Positions 10,487 to 18,665 of a DNA stretch of 46,902 nt are shown one piece after another. How positions within the stretch are numbered: the stretch's first letter is position 1; every line of letters starts with the position of its first letter. The stretch comes from Microvirga sp. BSC39 (lineage in GTDB: Bacteria; Pseudomonadota; Alphaproteobacteria; Rhizobiales; Beijerinckiaceae). Both the position numbers and the translations under genes were made by a program. The stretch covers positions 1 through 46,902 of the forward strand of contig NZ_JPUG01000054.1 of NCBI RefSeq assembly GCF_000739015.1. The letters are read 5' to 3'. Under the pieces are notes generated by a model, which did not search any database, was not told the DNA's origin, and saw only the letters and a program-made list of their open reading frames with translations.

Positions 10487-10882
10487 GTGGCCAAAGCGAT
10501 TCACTCCATGATCCGGGTGCTCGACGAGCAACGGTCTCTCGCGTTCTACGAGAAGGCTTTCGGCCTTACGGTGGCGGAGCGCCTGGCGTTCGAAGGCTTC
10601 ACGCTGCTCTACCTGAGCAACCCCGAGAGCGAGTTCGAGCTCGAGTTGACGGTCAATCACGGCCGCACGGAACCTTATGTGTTGGGCGACGGCTATGGGC
10701 ATATCGCACTTTCCGTGGAGGATCTTGAGGCCGAGCATGCCCGGTTCGAGGCGCTTGGTCTTGACCCGACGCCCCTGAAGGAGCTGAAGCTTGAGGGCAC
10801 GCCTCCGGCCCGGTTCTTTTTCGTGCAGGACCCGGATGGCTATAAGATAGAGGTGCTGCAGCGGGGTGGCCGCTACAAGTAG
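10487..10882 (+). CDS. VOC (glyoxalase/lactoylglutathione lyase-like) family protein
   Basis: A 131-aa single VOC domain with two beta-alpha-beta-beta-beta repeats. Motifs typical of glyoxalase I-like proteins are visible: IHSMIRVLDEQRSLAFYEKAFGL at the start, GYGHIALSVED in the middle, and FVQDPDGYKIEVLQR at the end. The His near residue 5, the Glu in ELELT and the Glu in KIEVL are plausible metal ligands. The GTG at 10487 is chosen because CAAAGG lies 6-7 nt upstream and the homologous region starts exactly there; the frame is open further up, but that part is not protein-like. Confidence 0.88.
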   Translation: MAKAIHSMIRVLDEQRSLAFYEKAFGLTVAERLAFEGFTLLYLSNPESEFELELTVNHGRTEPYVLGDGYGHIALSVEDLEAEHARFEALGLDPTPLKELKLEGTPPARFFFVQDPDGYKIEVLQRGGRYK

Positions 10883-10924
10883 ACCACCATCGCTGTTCAC
10901 CTGTTGAGTTCCTAGAGATAGTCC

Positions 10925-11428
10925 GTGGCCGTCCGTCCCATCATCCGCTTTCCCGATCCTCGCCTGCGCCAGAAGGCGGAACCTATCCTCGACATCGACG
11001 AGGAGGTCCGGGCCTTGGCAGAGGATCTGACGGAGACGATGCATGCCGCACCCGGCATCGGCATCACGGCTCCGCATGTCGGGGTGCTGCGGCAGCTCGT
11101 GGTGATCCAGCTCGGGGGTGAGGCCTTGCCTCACATTTCGATCAATCCAGAGATCGTCTGGTCCTCCCCGGAGAGGATCCGGCACATGGAGGGAAGCGTC
11201 TCCATGCCGGGTGTCAATGACGAGGTCGAGCGTCATGCCAGGGTGCGGGTGAGATACAGGGGGCTGGACGGCATGGAGCATGAGGAGGAGGCCGAGGGCC
11301 TGATGGCGGTCTGCTTCCAGCACGAGATCGATCAGCTCGACGGCATCTTCTGGATCGACCGTCTATCGAAACTGAAGCGGGACCGTCTGATCAAGCGGTT
11401 CGACAAGCTCCAGCGCGCGAAGGCCTGA
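10925..11428 (+). CDS. peptide deformylase homologue lacking metal ligands
   Basis: A 167-aa protein with the full deformylase fold length and order. Motif 1 is GIGITAPHVG (canonical GxGLAAxQ). Motif 2 is EGSVSMPG, where the metal-binding Cys of EGCLS is Ser. Motif 3 is QHEIDQLDG, where the second His of HExxH is Gln. True deformylases bind Fe/Zn with Cys and both His, so this protein should not deformylate N-formyl-Met by the standard mechanism. It starts with GTG and follows the VOC gene by 42 nt. It is probably a pseudoenzyme or has a changed activity; the housekeeping enzyme would be encoded elsewhere. Confidence 0.87.
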   Translation: MAVRPIIRFPDPRLRQKAEPILDIDEEVRALAEDLTETMHAAPGIGITAPHVGVLRQLVVIQLGGEALPHISINPEIVWSSPERIRHMEGSVSMPGVNDEVERHARVRVRYRGLDGMEHEEEAEGLMAVCFQHEIDQLDGIFWIDRLSKLKRDRLIKRFDKLQRAKA

Positions 11429-11463
11429 TGGTGGAGCTGCGCTGACAATGGAGTTCTGGGAAC

Positions 11464-11688
11464 GTGGTTGAAGTTTATCGCATCGAATCCGTAGCCTCGG
11501 AGGAGGCCGGCGGCGGCATCATCCGCCGGATCCTGGTTCGCACCGACTCCGTCGAAAAGGCGAAGGAGCGGGCCTTGAAGGTGTTCTCCCTGGCGCGACG
11601 CCCCCAATCCCGCGACCTGGATGTGGAGTCCGTCCGCGTGCTCGACGGGGCCGGCTACGAGGTCTTCTCGATCAGCACCAGGGACTGA
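11464..11688 (+). CDS. small conserved-looking hypothetical protein
   Basis: A 74-aa ORF with a GTG start, 35 nt after the deformylase-like gene and on the same strand. It is predicted alpha/beta (VEVYRIESVASEEAGG..., AKERALKVFSL..., VRVLDGAGYEVFSI), soluble, with no signal or metal motif. Codon use fits the neighbours. The function is unknown. Its position suggests it is the third gene of a VOC/deformylase-like transcription unit. Confidence 0.65.
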   Translation: MVEVYRIESVASEEAGGGIIRRILVRTDSVEKAKERALKVFSLARRPQSRDLDVESVRVLDGAGYEVFSISTRD

Positions 11689-11818
11689 CGTTCTCAGCGC
11701 GGCATGAGAGCTCCTGGGGAAAAGCCAAACACCATTTGACAGCGTGCCCAATCACCGGTACGAGCGCGCCTCCATCGCGAGAAACGCCCGCCTGGGCACG
11801 CGATGTGAAGGGAAATGC

Positions 11819-11895
11819 GCGGGCGTAGCTCAGTCGGTTAGAGTGCCGGCCTGTCACGCCGGAGGTCGCGGGTTCGAGCCCCGTCGCCCGCGCCA
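11819..11895 (+). tRNA. tRNA-Asp (GTC)
   Basis: A 77-nt cloverleaf including an encoded CCA. The acceptor stem is GCGGGCG/CGCCCGC, the D-arm starts GCTCAGTCGGTTAGAG, the anticodon stem CCGGC/GCCGG encloses loop CTGTCAC with anticodon GTC, and the T-arm is CGGGTTCGAGCCCCG. The discriminator base is G. Confidence 0.97.
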
Positions 11896-11992
11896 CTTCT
11901 CCCTCAGGCTGTAATCGTGAGCAGCCATCTTCGGACAATCGAGAGATACCTGTACGGCCACCCGTCCGGCAAACAACATCCTGCCTGAACGA

Positions 11993-12019
11993 GCAAAGGA
12001 GCCGCCGGGGCTCCTTTGC
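11993..12019. terminator. bidirectional hairpin between tRNA-Asp and phoX
   Basis: An 11-bp perfect stem GCAAAGGAGCC/GGCTCCTTTGC with a 5-nt loop, placed between the plus-strand tRNA and the end of the minus-strand phoX. T-runs are short (TTT within the stem), so efficiency is uncertain. Confidence 0.65.
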
Positions 12020-12047
12020 ATTGGCATTTCGACGATACTGAGTGCCG

Positions 12048-14015
12048 TCAGGCGATCTTGCCGCCACCCTGCTTGGTGATGACAAGCACGGAGGGACGGG
12101 TGGGCATGCCATCCTTGAAATCGGGCCAGCGGGTGGCCGGATTCTCGAAAGTGGATGAGCCTTCATCGACCTCGCCCGGGTGCTGAACCGCGAGGAAGAG
12201 CGATTCGTCGTTGGGCGTGAAGAACGGGCCGCACAGTTCGCCACCGACCGGCACGCGGAAGAAGTGCTTGGACGTGCCGCGCCGTTCGCCTTCGGTCTCG
12301 AGCGCCCAGAGGCCGTCCGCCCGGCCCGTGGCCTTGGCGTTGTTGCCGTCGGTGGAGATCCAGAGGCGGCCCTGGCTGTCGATGGCGCAGTTGTCCGGCA
12401 TGCCGAACCAGCCGTTCTTGGTGGTCTCGGACGAGAAGGTCGCGCCGACCGCCGCGACGGAAGGGTCGCCGCACCTCACCAGGACCTCCCAAGTGAAGGC
12501 ATCCGCCGCGTGGTTGCCGCCCTCCGGCATCATCTCGACGATGTGGCCGAACGCGTTGTTGGCGCGCGGGTTGGCCGCATCCACCTGGTCTTCCTTGCGC
12601 CGCGTGTTGTTCGTGAGCATGACGTAGACGCGGTTGGTCTGCGGATTCGCCTCGATATCCTCCGGTCGGTCCATCTTGGTGGCGCCGAGGAGGTCTGCTG
12701 CGCGGCGGGTCTCGATCAGCACATCGGCCTGGGTCTTGAAGCCGTTGGCTTCGGTAAGCGGTCCCTGGCCATGCACCATCGGCAGCCAGGTGCCCGTGCC
12801 GTCGGCGTTGTACTTCGCCACGTAGAGAGTGCCCTCGTCGAGCAGGCCGAAGTTCGCAGCGCGGTTCTGTGGATCCACCTTGCCGGCGGTGACGAATTTG
12901 TAGACGTAGTCGAAACGCTCGTCGTCGCCGAGATAGACCACATAGCGGCCGTCGCTGTTGGTGATGCCGGCGGCACCTTCGTGCTTGGTGCGGCCCAGGG
13001 CCGTGCGCTTCTTCGGCACGAAGTTCGGGTCGAAGGGATCGACCTCCACCACCCAGCCGAAACGGTTCGGCTCGTTCGGCTCCTTGGCGAGGTCGAAGCG
13101 ATCGTGGAACTTGCCCCACGCATAAGCCGGCGTGCCGATGCCGTAGCGCTTGTAGTTCTTGGCCTCGGGATGATCGTCGGCGATCTTGCCCCAGAAATAG
13201 CCGTTGAAGTTCTCCTCGCAACTCAGCCACGTGCCCCAGGGCGTCACGCCGCCGGCGCAGTTGTTGAGCATGCCACGCACGCTGCGGCCGCTCGTGTCGG
13301 CTGACGTCTTCATGCGGTCATGCCCGGCGGCCGGCCCGGTGATCTCCATGGGCGTGTCCGCGGTGATGCGGCGGTTGTACTTGGAATCCCGCACCACCTG
13401 CCATTTACCGTCGACGCGCCGGATCTCGACCACCGCGCCGCCATGAGCGGCGATCTCGATGGCCACGAGGTCCTTAGTCATCTTCGAGAAGTTGGCGTCC
13501 TTGGAATCCTGCACGCCCACGCCCGGGAACATCAGCTCCTCGTTGGTGTATTCGTGGTTCGCGACCAGGAGGCCGTGATCGGCCGAACCGTTGAGCGGGA
13601 TGAACCCGATGAAATCGGTGTTGTAGCCGAACTGGCGCGCCTGAGCGTCCGCCGTCTGCTTCATCGGATCGAACTCGGGAGCGTCCGGGAAGAGCGGGTC
13701 GCCCCAGCGCAGGAGCACCTGAGCATCGTAGCCCTCGGCCACGTGGTGCGTATGGTCGACGCCCGCCTCGATTTCCTTGAAGTCGAAGGAGATCGGGTTC
13801 GATGCCTTCTTGGCCGGCTGCTCGTTGGCCGCCAGAGCCCGATGGCCAACGGTCGCCGAGATGGCCGCCACGGCCAGCGAGCCCCGCAGGAGGTCGCGCC
13901 GGTTGAAGCGGGTCGCGATGATCTCACCCATGGTGAGGTTGTGCGTCGGATTCACCCCGACATCGCCTGAATCTTCCAGTTCGCTGGCGCGAAGGCGGCC
14001 CTTGTGCTCGTCCAT
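12048..14015 (-). CDS. phoX: PhoX family alkaline phosphatase, Tat-exported
   Basis: A 655-aa periplasmic phosphatase of the PhoX (DUF839) family, a Ca/Fe-dependent phosphomonoesterase that frees phosphate from organic esters. The N-terminal NPTHNLTMGEI segment precedes a Tat signal (RRDLLRG, then a hydrophobic stretch ending GHRALA, about residues 38-62). Typical motifs follow: NHEYTNEE, NCAGGVTPWGTWLSCEENFNGYFWG, GWVVEVDPFDP, RTKHEGA and RPEDIEANP. The ATG at 14015 has GGAGA upstream. A Pho box at 14062-14079 points to PhoB control under phosphate limitation. Confidence 0.94.
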   Translation of the reverse strand: MDEHKGRLRASELEDSGDVGVNPTHNLTMGEIIATRFNRRDLLRGSLAVAAISATVGHRALAANEQPAKKASNPISFDFKEIEAGVDHTHHVAEGYDAQVLLRWGDPLFPDAPEFDPMKQTADAQARQFGYNTDFIGFIPLNGSADHGLLVANHEYTNEELMFPGVGVQDSKDANFSKMTKDLVAIEIAAHGGAVVEIRRVDGKWQVVRDSKYNRRITADTPMEITGPAAGHDRMKTSADTSGRSVRGMLNNCAGGVTPWGTWLSCEENFNGYFWGKIADDHPEAKNYKRYGIGTPAYAWGKFHDRFDLAKEPNEPNRFGWVVEVDPFDPNFVPKKRTALGRTKHEGAAGITNSDGRYVVYLGDDERFDYVYKFVTAGKVDPQNRAANFGLLDEGTLYVAKYNADGTGTWLPMVHGQGPLTEANGFKTQADVLIETRRAADLLGATKMDRPEDIEANPQTNRVYVMLTNNTRRKEDQVDAANPRANNAFGHIVEMMPEGGNHAADAFTWEVLVRCGDPSVAAVGATFSSETTKNGWFGMPDNCAIDSQGRLWISTDGNNAKATGRADGLWALETEGERRGTSKHFFRVPVGGELCGPFFTPNDESLFLAVQHPGEVDEGSSTFENPATRWPDFKDGMPTRPSVLVITKQGGGKIA

Positions 14016-14061
14016 ATCGGTTTCTCCGTCTTATGTGACGGTCATGCCTTAGAACTGTTCC

Positions 14062-14079
14062 ATGTAAGCTACATGACAG
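14062..14079 (-). promoter_or_regulatory. Pho box (PhoB operator) upstream of phoX
   Basis: On the minus strand this reads CTGTCAT-GTAG-CTTACAT, matching the PhoB consensus CTGTCAT-N4-CTGTCAT at 12 of 14 half-site positions. It lies about 50 nt upstream of the phoX start codon, which fits PhoB activation in place of a -35 element. Confidence 0.8.
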
Positions 14080-14138
14080 TTCCGCAGGGTGAGGGTGCGG
14101 ACCGCGACAACCGCTGCGGGATCCTGTATGGTCCCGGC

Positions 14139-14396
14139 ATGAGCAATGAAACTACTGAAATCCGCGATCAGCTGTCCGACCAATGGCAGAAGGTGGCCAT
14201 CGACCTGATCCGCAAGGGGCTCCCCGCCGAAACGGTCTTTGAGACCCTCCTGACCGTGGGTCTGGCGGGCCAGGTCGAACTGCACGGCAAGCACTTCATG
14301 GCCGGAAAGCTCGTGGCGATTGCCGAGCAACTGTCCGAACAGGTCCGGCGTGAGAAGGAGGCTCTCCAGGAAGCCTCGACGGCCACGAAGAACTAG
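14139..14396 (+). CDS. small hypothetical protein, helical
   Basis: An 85-aa soluble, mainly alpha-helical protein (DQLSDQWQKVAIDLIRKGLPAETVFETLLTVGLAG..., KLVAIAEQLSEQVRREKEAL). No signal or cysteine. It is divergent from phoX. The ATG at 14139 is preferred over earlier in-frame starts because the upstream part reads like non-coding sequence and overlaps the Pho box. The function is unknown. Confidence 0.7.
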   Translation: MSNETTEIRDQLSDQWQKVAIDLIRKGLPAETVFETLLTVGLAGQVELHGKHFMAGKLVAIAEQLSEQVRREKEALQEASTATKN

Positions 14397-14547
14397 GCTC
14401 TAGCGGGTCCTGTGGGAGCTTCTTCAAAATTCATCATAGACGTTTTTCCATTGCAACGTCTGAGGCAATTGCCGCGTTAGCTCGACGAACCCTCGAAGTG
14501 GCTCTGGCTGCTTCTCACGCCCAACAACCACAATGGGGTGGTGCCTC

Positions 14548-14979
14548 ATGCAGCAGGCGCTCGACAGTAATACCCTGGACCGCTTGATCGCCCTGGGACG
14601 CCAGCACGGACAACTGACCACCCTGGACCTCGAGACCAATCTGCCGATCCATTCCATGAGTGCGGAAGACATCGCGTTGATCGTGGTTCATCTCGAAGAC
14701 GCCGGTGTCCCGGTCGAGTTGGATGACAGCCTGTTGGCCTCACATCCCAAACCGGTCGCGGCCTCTGCGAGGAGCGCCGAGATCATCCCGTTCCCGGATC
14801 GCGCGGCCGCTGCCCGGCTGAAGAAGCGGACTGCTCCCCTCCAGAAGGCGACACCCGTCCAGGCCTCGGAACCCGCCTTCGTCCAGCAGGAGAAGCGTGC
14901 GGCCCATTGGGCCGTGGCAATCGGAGGTCTTCTCGTCCTCGTGCTGATGGTCGGGGCTCTCGTCCTCTTCGGCGTCTGA
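14548..14979 (+). CDS. sigma-70 region 1.1-like domain with a C-terminal membrane helix
   Basis: A 143-aa protein. Residues 1-60 (LDRLIALGRQHGQLTTLDLE..., MSAEDIALIVVHLEDAGVPVELDD) match the pattern of region 1.1 of primary sigma factors, the acidic domain that keeps free sigma off DNA and mimics DNA in the RNA polymerase channel. A charged linker follows, and about 22 hydrophobic residues at the C-terminus (AVAIGGLLVLVLMVGALVLF) form one membrane helix, leaving the domain in the cytoplasm. No sigma regions 2-4 are present. The ATG at 14548 has GGGGTGG upstream; ATG 14533 is the alternative. It could modulate RNA polymerase or sigma at the membrane; this is inference. Confidence 0.75.
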   Translation: MQQALDSNTLDRLIALGRQHGQLTTLDLETNLPIHSMSAEDIALIVVHLEDAGVPVELDDSLLASHPKPVAASARSAEIIPFPDRAAAARLKKRTAPLQKATPVQASEPAFVQQEKRAAHWAVAIGGLLVLVLMVGALVLFGV

Positions 14980-14999
14980 CCGGCTGAGCGGTTCTGCCC

Positions 15000-16217
15000 T
15001 TAGAGCTCGGCTTCCGCCTGCCCGATGACGGGCAGCGGCTTGACGGCCGGTCCGGTGAACTGGGTCACGCTCAGCTCCTGCTGATTGCGGGAGGCGAAGC
15101 CCAGATCCAGAAACGCCGTGCGAGGATCGAACAGAGCTTTGACCGCTGCCTTCTCGTCATAACCCAGAATGGGCTCCGGTCCGGGAACGTTCGGCGGGGC
15201 CGGCAGGATCGCCGAGACCGCATCTGTCACCTGATCGGGCAGGGTGGCACTGGCGAGCCTGATCTCCTTCGGGCGCTGCGGCGGCAGAGGTGCAGGAGTG
15301 ACGGGAGCTGCAATGCTCTCAGGATCGGCGGAGGCCACTGTCACGACCGGGCTCTCCTGCAAGGGCGCCTGTTGCGGCGCAGGCTGAGTGTTCCCGCGCC
15401 CGAACAGATTGGCCAGAACATTCCCGATGGATGGACCTGAACCGGCCGAGGCCTGGGTGGCCATGACGGCATTGCGGGCCGGAATTTCGGCCTTCGCCAC
15501 CTCGTAGCCCGAGAGCGGCTTGCCGTTCGAAGGCAGGTGCAGGGTTTTGCCATCCGGGAACAGCTGCACCAGTTGCTGCTGAGACATGCGCGGCCAGGCG
15601 CGCACATTGCCCGTATCCACATGGACGAAGGCGGAGGAGGGATAATAACCCACGCCGCCATACTGCATCTTCATGGCAATCGCCCGCAGGCGTCCGGTCT
15701 CCACGTCGGGGAGGCGGATGTCCATGGCTTTGCCGAGCATGTGCTGGCTGTGCTCCGCCACGCCGCTGGACCGGCGGCGCAGGGCACCGTTGGTTTCCGG
15801 CGAGCGGTAGGCGGAGATGATGTTGATGGGCTGCGAGGAGCCGGATTCCCGGTAGACTTCCCAGAGGATATCGAACAGGCGCGGGTCCATCTGCGCCGGC
15901 TTGTCGACGCGCCAGTCGCGCAGGAACCAGTTGAGCTGGCTCAGGGCGCCCTCGTCAAAACTGCCGTTCCGGCGGAATGTGACGGTCAGGCTCTCACGCG
16001 TATGGGTATGGAAGAAGCTGAGAGTGCGGGTCTCACCGAGCGCGGCCGCCCCGTGCATAGGGCCCAAGGCAAATGTCAGGAGAGCGGAGGCTGCAGCCGA
16101 GAGACCGACAATGGAGCGGAGTGCTCTGCCTCGACCGGACAAGCGGCCGCACTTCGGCACAGTGACCGTCTTCCATCCGCCAGCCGATCGCCTGGATCGG
16201 GCGAAGATCCCCGCCAT
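15000..16217 (-). CDS. DUF882 / M15-type murein peptidase-like protein
   Basis: A 405-aa envelope protein. A Tat-like or long signal/anchor sits near residues 33-58, followed by the DUF882 domain (about 60-215) of the YcbK/peptidase M15 group. SAYRSPETN, HSQHMLGKAMDIRLPD (His, Asp metal ligands) and VHVDTGNVRAWPR (His) are visible. These proteins are thought to be Zn-dependent peptidoglycan peptidases. The C-terminal 190 residues are a Pro/Ala-rich low-complexity tail. It lies just downstream of the YkuD transpeptidase gene on the same strand but is separated from it by a terminator. Confidence 0.88.
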   Translation of the reverse strand: MAGIFARSRRSAGGWKTVTVPKCGRLSGRGRALRSIVGLSAAASALLTFALGPMHGAAALGETRTLSFFHTHTRESLTVTFRRNGSFDEGALSQLNWFLRDWRVDKPAQMDPRLFDILWEVYRESGSSQPINIISAYRSPETNGALRRRSSGVAEHSQHMLGKAMDIRLPDVETGRLRAIAMKMQYGGVGYYPSSAFVHVDTGNVRAWPRMSQQQLVQLFPDGKTLHLPSNGKPLSGYEVAKAEIPARNAVMATQASAGSGPSIGNVLANLFGRGNTQPAPQQAPLQESPVVTVASADPESIAAPVTPAPLPPQRPKEIRLASATLPDQVTDAVSAILPAPPNVPGPEPILGYDEKAAVKALFDPRTAFLDLGFASRNQQELSVTQFTGPAVKPLPVIGQAEAEL

Positions 16218-16268
16218 GGTTCGTAAATTCCCGCGTCCCTAAAGCGACGTGTGATCGTTAACCATGGC

Positions 16269-16295
16269 AAAAATAGGCACAAAGCGTGCCTATTT
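16269..16295 (-). terminator. intrinsic terminator after the YkuD gene
   Basis: A perfect 10-bp stem AAATAGGCAC/GTGCCTATTT with a 5-nt loop. On the minus strand it is followed by a T run. It lies immediately downstream of the YkuD stop and separates it from the DUF882 gene. Confidence 0.85.
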
Positions 16296-16301
16296 GCTTA
16301 A

Positions 16302-17009
16302 TCAGGAACGGGCGGCGGTTCGATCGCGCTTGCCGCGACCGGATGACGAGTTCAGGACGACCACCTTGGTGCCCGTCGGCGTGTGGTTGTAGAGATCCAT
16401 GACATCCTGGTTGATCATGCGGATGCAGCCGGACGAAACATTGGTGCCGATGGTCCATGGCTCGAAGGTGCCGTGGATGCGGTAGAGCGTGTCCTTGTTG
16501 CCCTGCCAGAGATAGAGGGCGCGGGCGCCCAACGGGTTCCCCGGCCCGCCGGGCATTCCGGCGCCCCCGGGCAGTTCGCCCATCTGTTCCATCAGCTCAG
16601 GCTCGCGGGCGAACATCTCCTTCGGCGGGTACCAGTCGGGCCATTCCTGCTTGTCCTTGATGGTGGCAGCGCCCGACCAGCCGAAGCCGGAGCGGCCCAC
16701 GCCTACGCCGTAACGCACGGCCATGCCGTCGCGCATGACGAGATAGAGATACCGGCTCTGAGGATCGACCACGATGGTTCCCGGAGCTTCCGTAGTGTCG
16801 TACTGCACCACGCGCCGGAGATAGGCCGGATTGATCCGCGAGAGTTCGATGCCGGGAATGGGGTAGAGATCGTCGTCCACTGGTCCATACATGCGCTGAT
16901 AGGCGGACATATCGCGCAGGGACTGGGCGATGGCGCCGTTGGACGGCAGGCTGGCACCCGCGGCAGCGGCTGACGCTCCAAGCAGGAAGGTTCTGCGGCT
17001 GAGGTCCAT
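16302..17009 (-). CDS. L,D-transpeptidase (YkuD), Tat signal
   Basis: A 235-aa periplasmic enzyme that makes 3-3 peptidoglycan cross-links or attaches proteins to the wall. It starts with a Tat signal (SRRTFLLG, then an Ala-rich stretch ending AIAQ). The YkuD domain carries HGTFEPWTIG (catalytic His) and SSGCIRM (nucleophile Cys). The C-terminus is basic. The ATG at 17009 is chosen because it begins the twin-arginine signal and has GGGGAGAG upstream; the frame is open earlier. It diverges from the DUF2726 gene. Confidence 0.92.
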   Translation of the reverse strand: MDLSRRTFLLGASAAAAGASLPSNGAIAQSLRDMSAYQRMYGPVDDDLYPIPGIELSRINPAYLRRVVQYDTTEAPGTIVVDPQSRYLYLVMRDGMAVRYGVGVGRSGFGWSGAATIKDKQEWPDWYPPKEMFAREPELMEQMGELPGGAGMPGGPGNPLGARALYLWQGNKDTLYRIHGTFEPWTIGTNVSSGCIRMINQDVMDLYNHTPTGTKVVVLNSSSGRGKRDRTAARS

Positions 17010-17153
17010 TGTGCTCTCCCCGATGTTCTGTAACTCGACAATAAGAAGACGCAGGACCACGCATGCCGGTTTCATGCTAGCTGCTATGCTTTGCGGGCAG
17101 AACCAGGCTTGGCGGTTCACGTTTGGGCGAGGCAAGGGCAGGGGCGAAGCGGT

Positions 17154-17615
17154 ATGACGATTGAAAACCTCTCGTGGTCATGGCTGGCCGGCAGCGCCGC
17201 GCTCGGCATTCTGCTGGTGCTCGTTCTCTTCCTGACCCGGAAGCCACGCTACCGCCGCTCCACGATCATGACCGAGAATGAGCGGGAGTTTTACGAACGC
17301 CTCCTCGCGGCCTGCCCCGACTGCCAGATCTGGCCGCAGGTCCCCATCCTGGCGCTGGTTCGGCCCGATGCCAAGGAGGGCAGCCGCGCCTTCTGGATGG
17401 CGTTCAAGCGGATCTCGAACACCCGGGTCGACTGGGCAATCGTCAGGGATCTGGAAGTGCTCGCGATCGTCGAACTCGACGACCGTTCACACGATGCCCG
17501 GAAGGATGCGCAGCGCGACAAGATCCTGAAATCGTGCGGCTACCGCGTCGTGCGGTTCAGTTCCAGCCGCAGACCCGATCCACGGCAGATCCACGAGGCG
17601 ATCTTCGCGAAATGA
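17154..17615 (+). CDS. DUF2726 domain protein, membrane-anchored
   Basis: A 153-aa protein with one N-terminal membrane helix (about residues 10-28) and a cytoplasmic DUF2726 domain. The domain resembles the very-short-patch-repair/restriction-like nuclease fold (VDWAIVRDLEVLAIVELDDRSHDA, then RDKILKSCGYRVVRF), with D-(x)n-ExD-like acidic residues that could bind metal. The function is not established. The ATG at 17154 follows a G-rich region; the upstream extension overlaps the promoter region of the YkuD gene. Confidence 0.83.
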   Translation: MTIENLSWSWLAGSAALGILLVLVLFLTRKPRYRRSTIMTENEREFYERLLAACPDCQIWPQVPILALVRPDAKEGSRAFWMAFKRISNTRVDWAIVRDLEVLAIVELDDRSHDARKDAQRDKILKSCGYRVVRFSSSRRPDPRQIHEAIFAK

Positions 17616-17617
17616 TG

Positions 17618-18625
17618 TCAGGCGGAGACCGCCCTCCGGTCTGCCGTTCCGAAGCTTTCATAGAGCTCATCCCGCAGAACGTCAGGCTCCGACAGGTAGC
17701 GTGCCGAATGATGGAACGGCATGACATGCCGGACACCGGCTTCGCGGGCGAGGGCACCGGCCTCTCGAGCTGTCAGGTGCCGTGACGCCAGAGCCAGCGG
17801 GCGGTCGCATTCCAGAAACACGGCTTCGATGAAGAGCTGGTCGGCTTTGTCGGCAAGACGCAGGATCTTGGCCCGGTTGTCCGCATGGGGAGCAGCATCG
17901 GTCACATAGGCGACCGCCTGGCCGGGAGCCACCCGCAGGGCCTGGTGCTTGAGATCCACGAGACGGATGGATCCACCTGGGAAATCGATGAGGTGGTCGT
18001 CCGGCAGCCCCAGGCGGACCGCGCGCTTTGCCTCGTTCAGCCACGGGCCGGGAGCGAGGTTCATCTCGCCCAGCACGCCTCGCCAGACATTCACCTGCAG
18101 CACCTCCCGCAGGGCGAAGGCGAGGGATGGGATGCCGTGGTCGAGCGCAACGGCCTCGATCCTGAACTCATCCTCCATCCAGGCGATGCCGTCCGGAAAG
18201 ACGGGCGGCTCGATCTCGCGACGAGCGAAGGCTTCGCGGGCATGGAACTCGGCTGCCGTCGTCAGGCGAGTTCCATCGTAATCCATGCCGCGGAGGCAGA
18301 AATCCACCGAGTTCTCGTCGAGCAGATTCCACGTGAAGCTTCGGATCCGGTGCTCGACCTGCTCCGTGAAGCCCGGCGGGCCGATGAGCGTCAGCGGGGA
18401 CGAGCGGTGGAGGCAGAGGCGGAACAGGCGGTCGAAGCCGGCCACGTGGTCCACATGCGTATGGGACACGAAGACGTGGCTCACCCGCAGCAATTCGCGG
18501 GACGAGAGGGCGCTGACATCGCCAAGGTCGAACAGAATGGCCCGGCGGCCATAGCGGAAGTCGAGATAGAGACCTGGATCGCTGAAGGGGTCGTTCACGA
18601 GGCGGGGTTGAACAAGCCAACTCAT
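17618..18625 (-). CDS. MBL-fold hydrolase, ribonuclease Z-like
   Basis: A 335-aa metallo-beta-lactamase-fold protein. It has the SHTHVDHVAGFDRLF metal site (HxHxDH) near residue 55, a further VTDAAPHADN segment, and a C-terminal PFHHSARY His. Overall order matches RNase Z-type tRNA 3'-endonucleases and related phosphodiesterases, though the region around residues 75-150 diverges from true RNase Z, so tRNA processing is not assured. Its 3' end nearly touches the DUF2726 gene (convergent, 2 nt apart). Confidence 0.83.
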   Translation of the reverse strand: MSWLVQPRLVNDPFSDPGLYLDFRYGRRAILFDLGDVSALSSRELLRVSHVFVSHTHVDHVAGFDRLFRLCLHRSSPLTLIGPPGFTEQVEHRIRSFTWNLLDENSVDFCLRGMDYDGTRLTTAAEFHAREAFARREIEPPVFPDGIAWMEDEFRIEAVALDHGIPSLAFALREVLQVNVWRGVLGEMNLAPGPWLNEAKRAVRLGLPDDHLIDFPGGSIRLVDLKHQALRVAPGQAVAYVTDAAPHADNRAKILRLADKADQLFIEAVFLECDRPLALASRHLTAREAGALAREAGVRHVMPFHHSARYLSEPDVLRDELYESFGTADRRAVSA

Positions 18626-18665
18626 GCCGGGCCAACGACCCGCGATCCGGAGTGTTCCCGCTGCC

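Noticed and set aside
12180..13304. Long open frame (374 aa) on the plus strand antisense to phoX
   Set aside because: It is the mirror frame of a GC-rich real gene, with biased Val/Ala/Arg/Gly composition and no recognisable domain.
17154..18625. DUF2726 and RNase Z-like genes as a defence pair
   Set aside because: They are convergent, not an operon, and both families are common core genes in the order.
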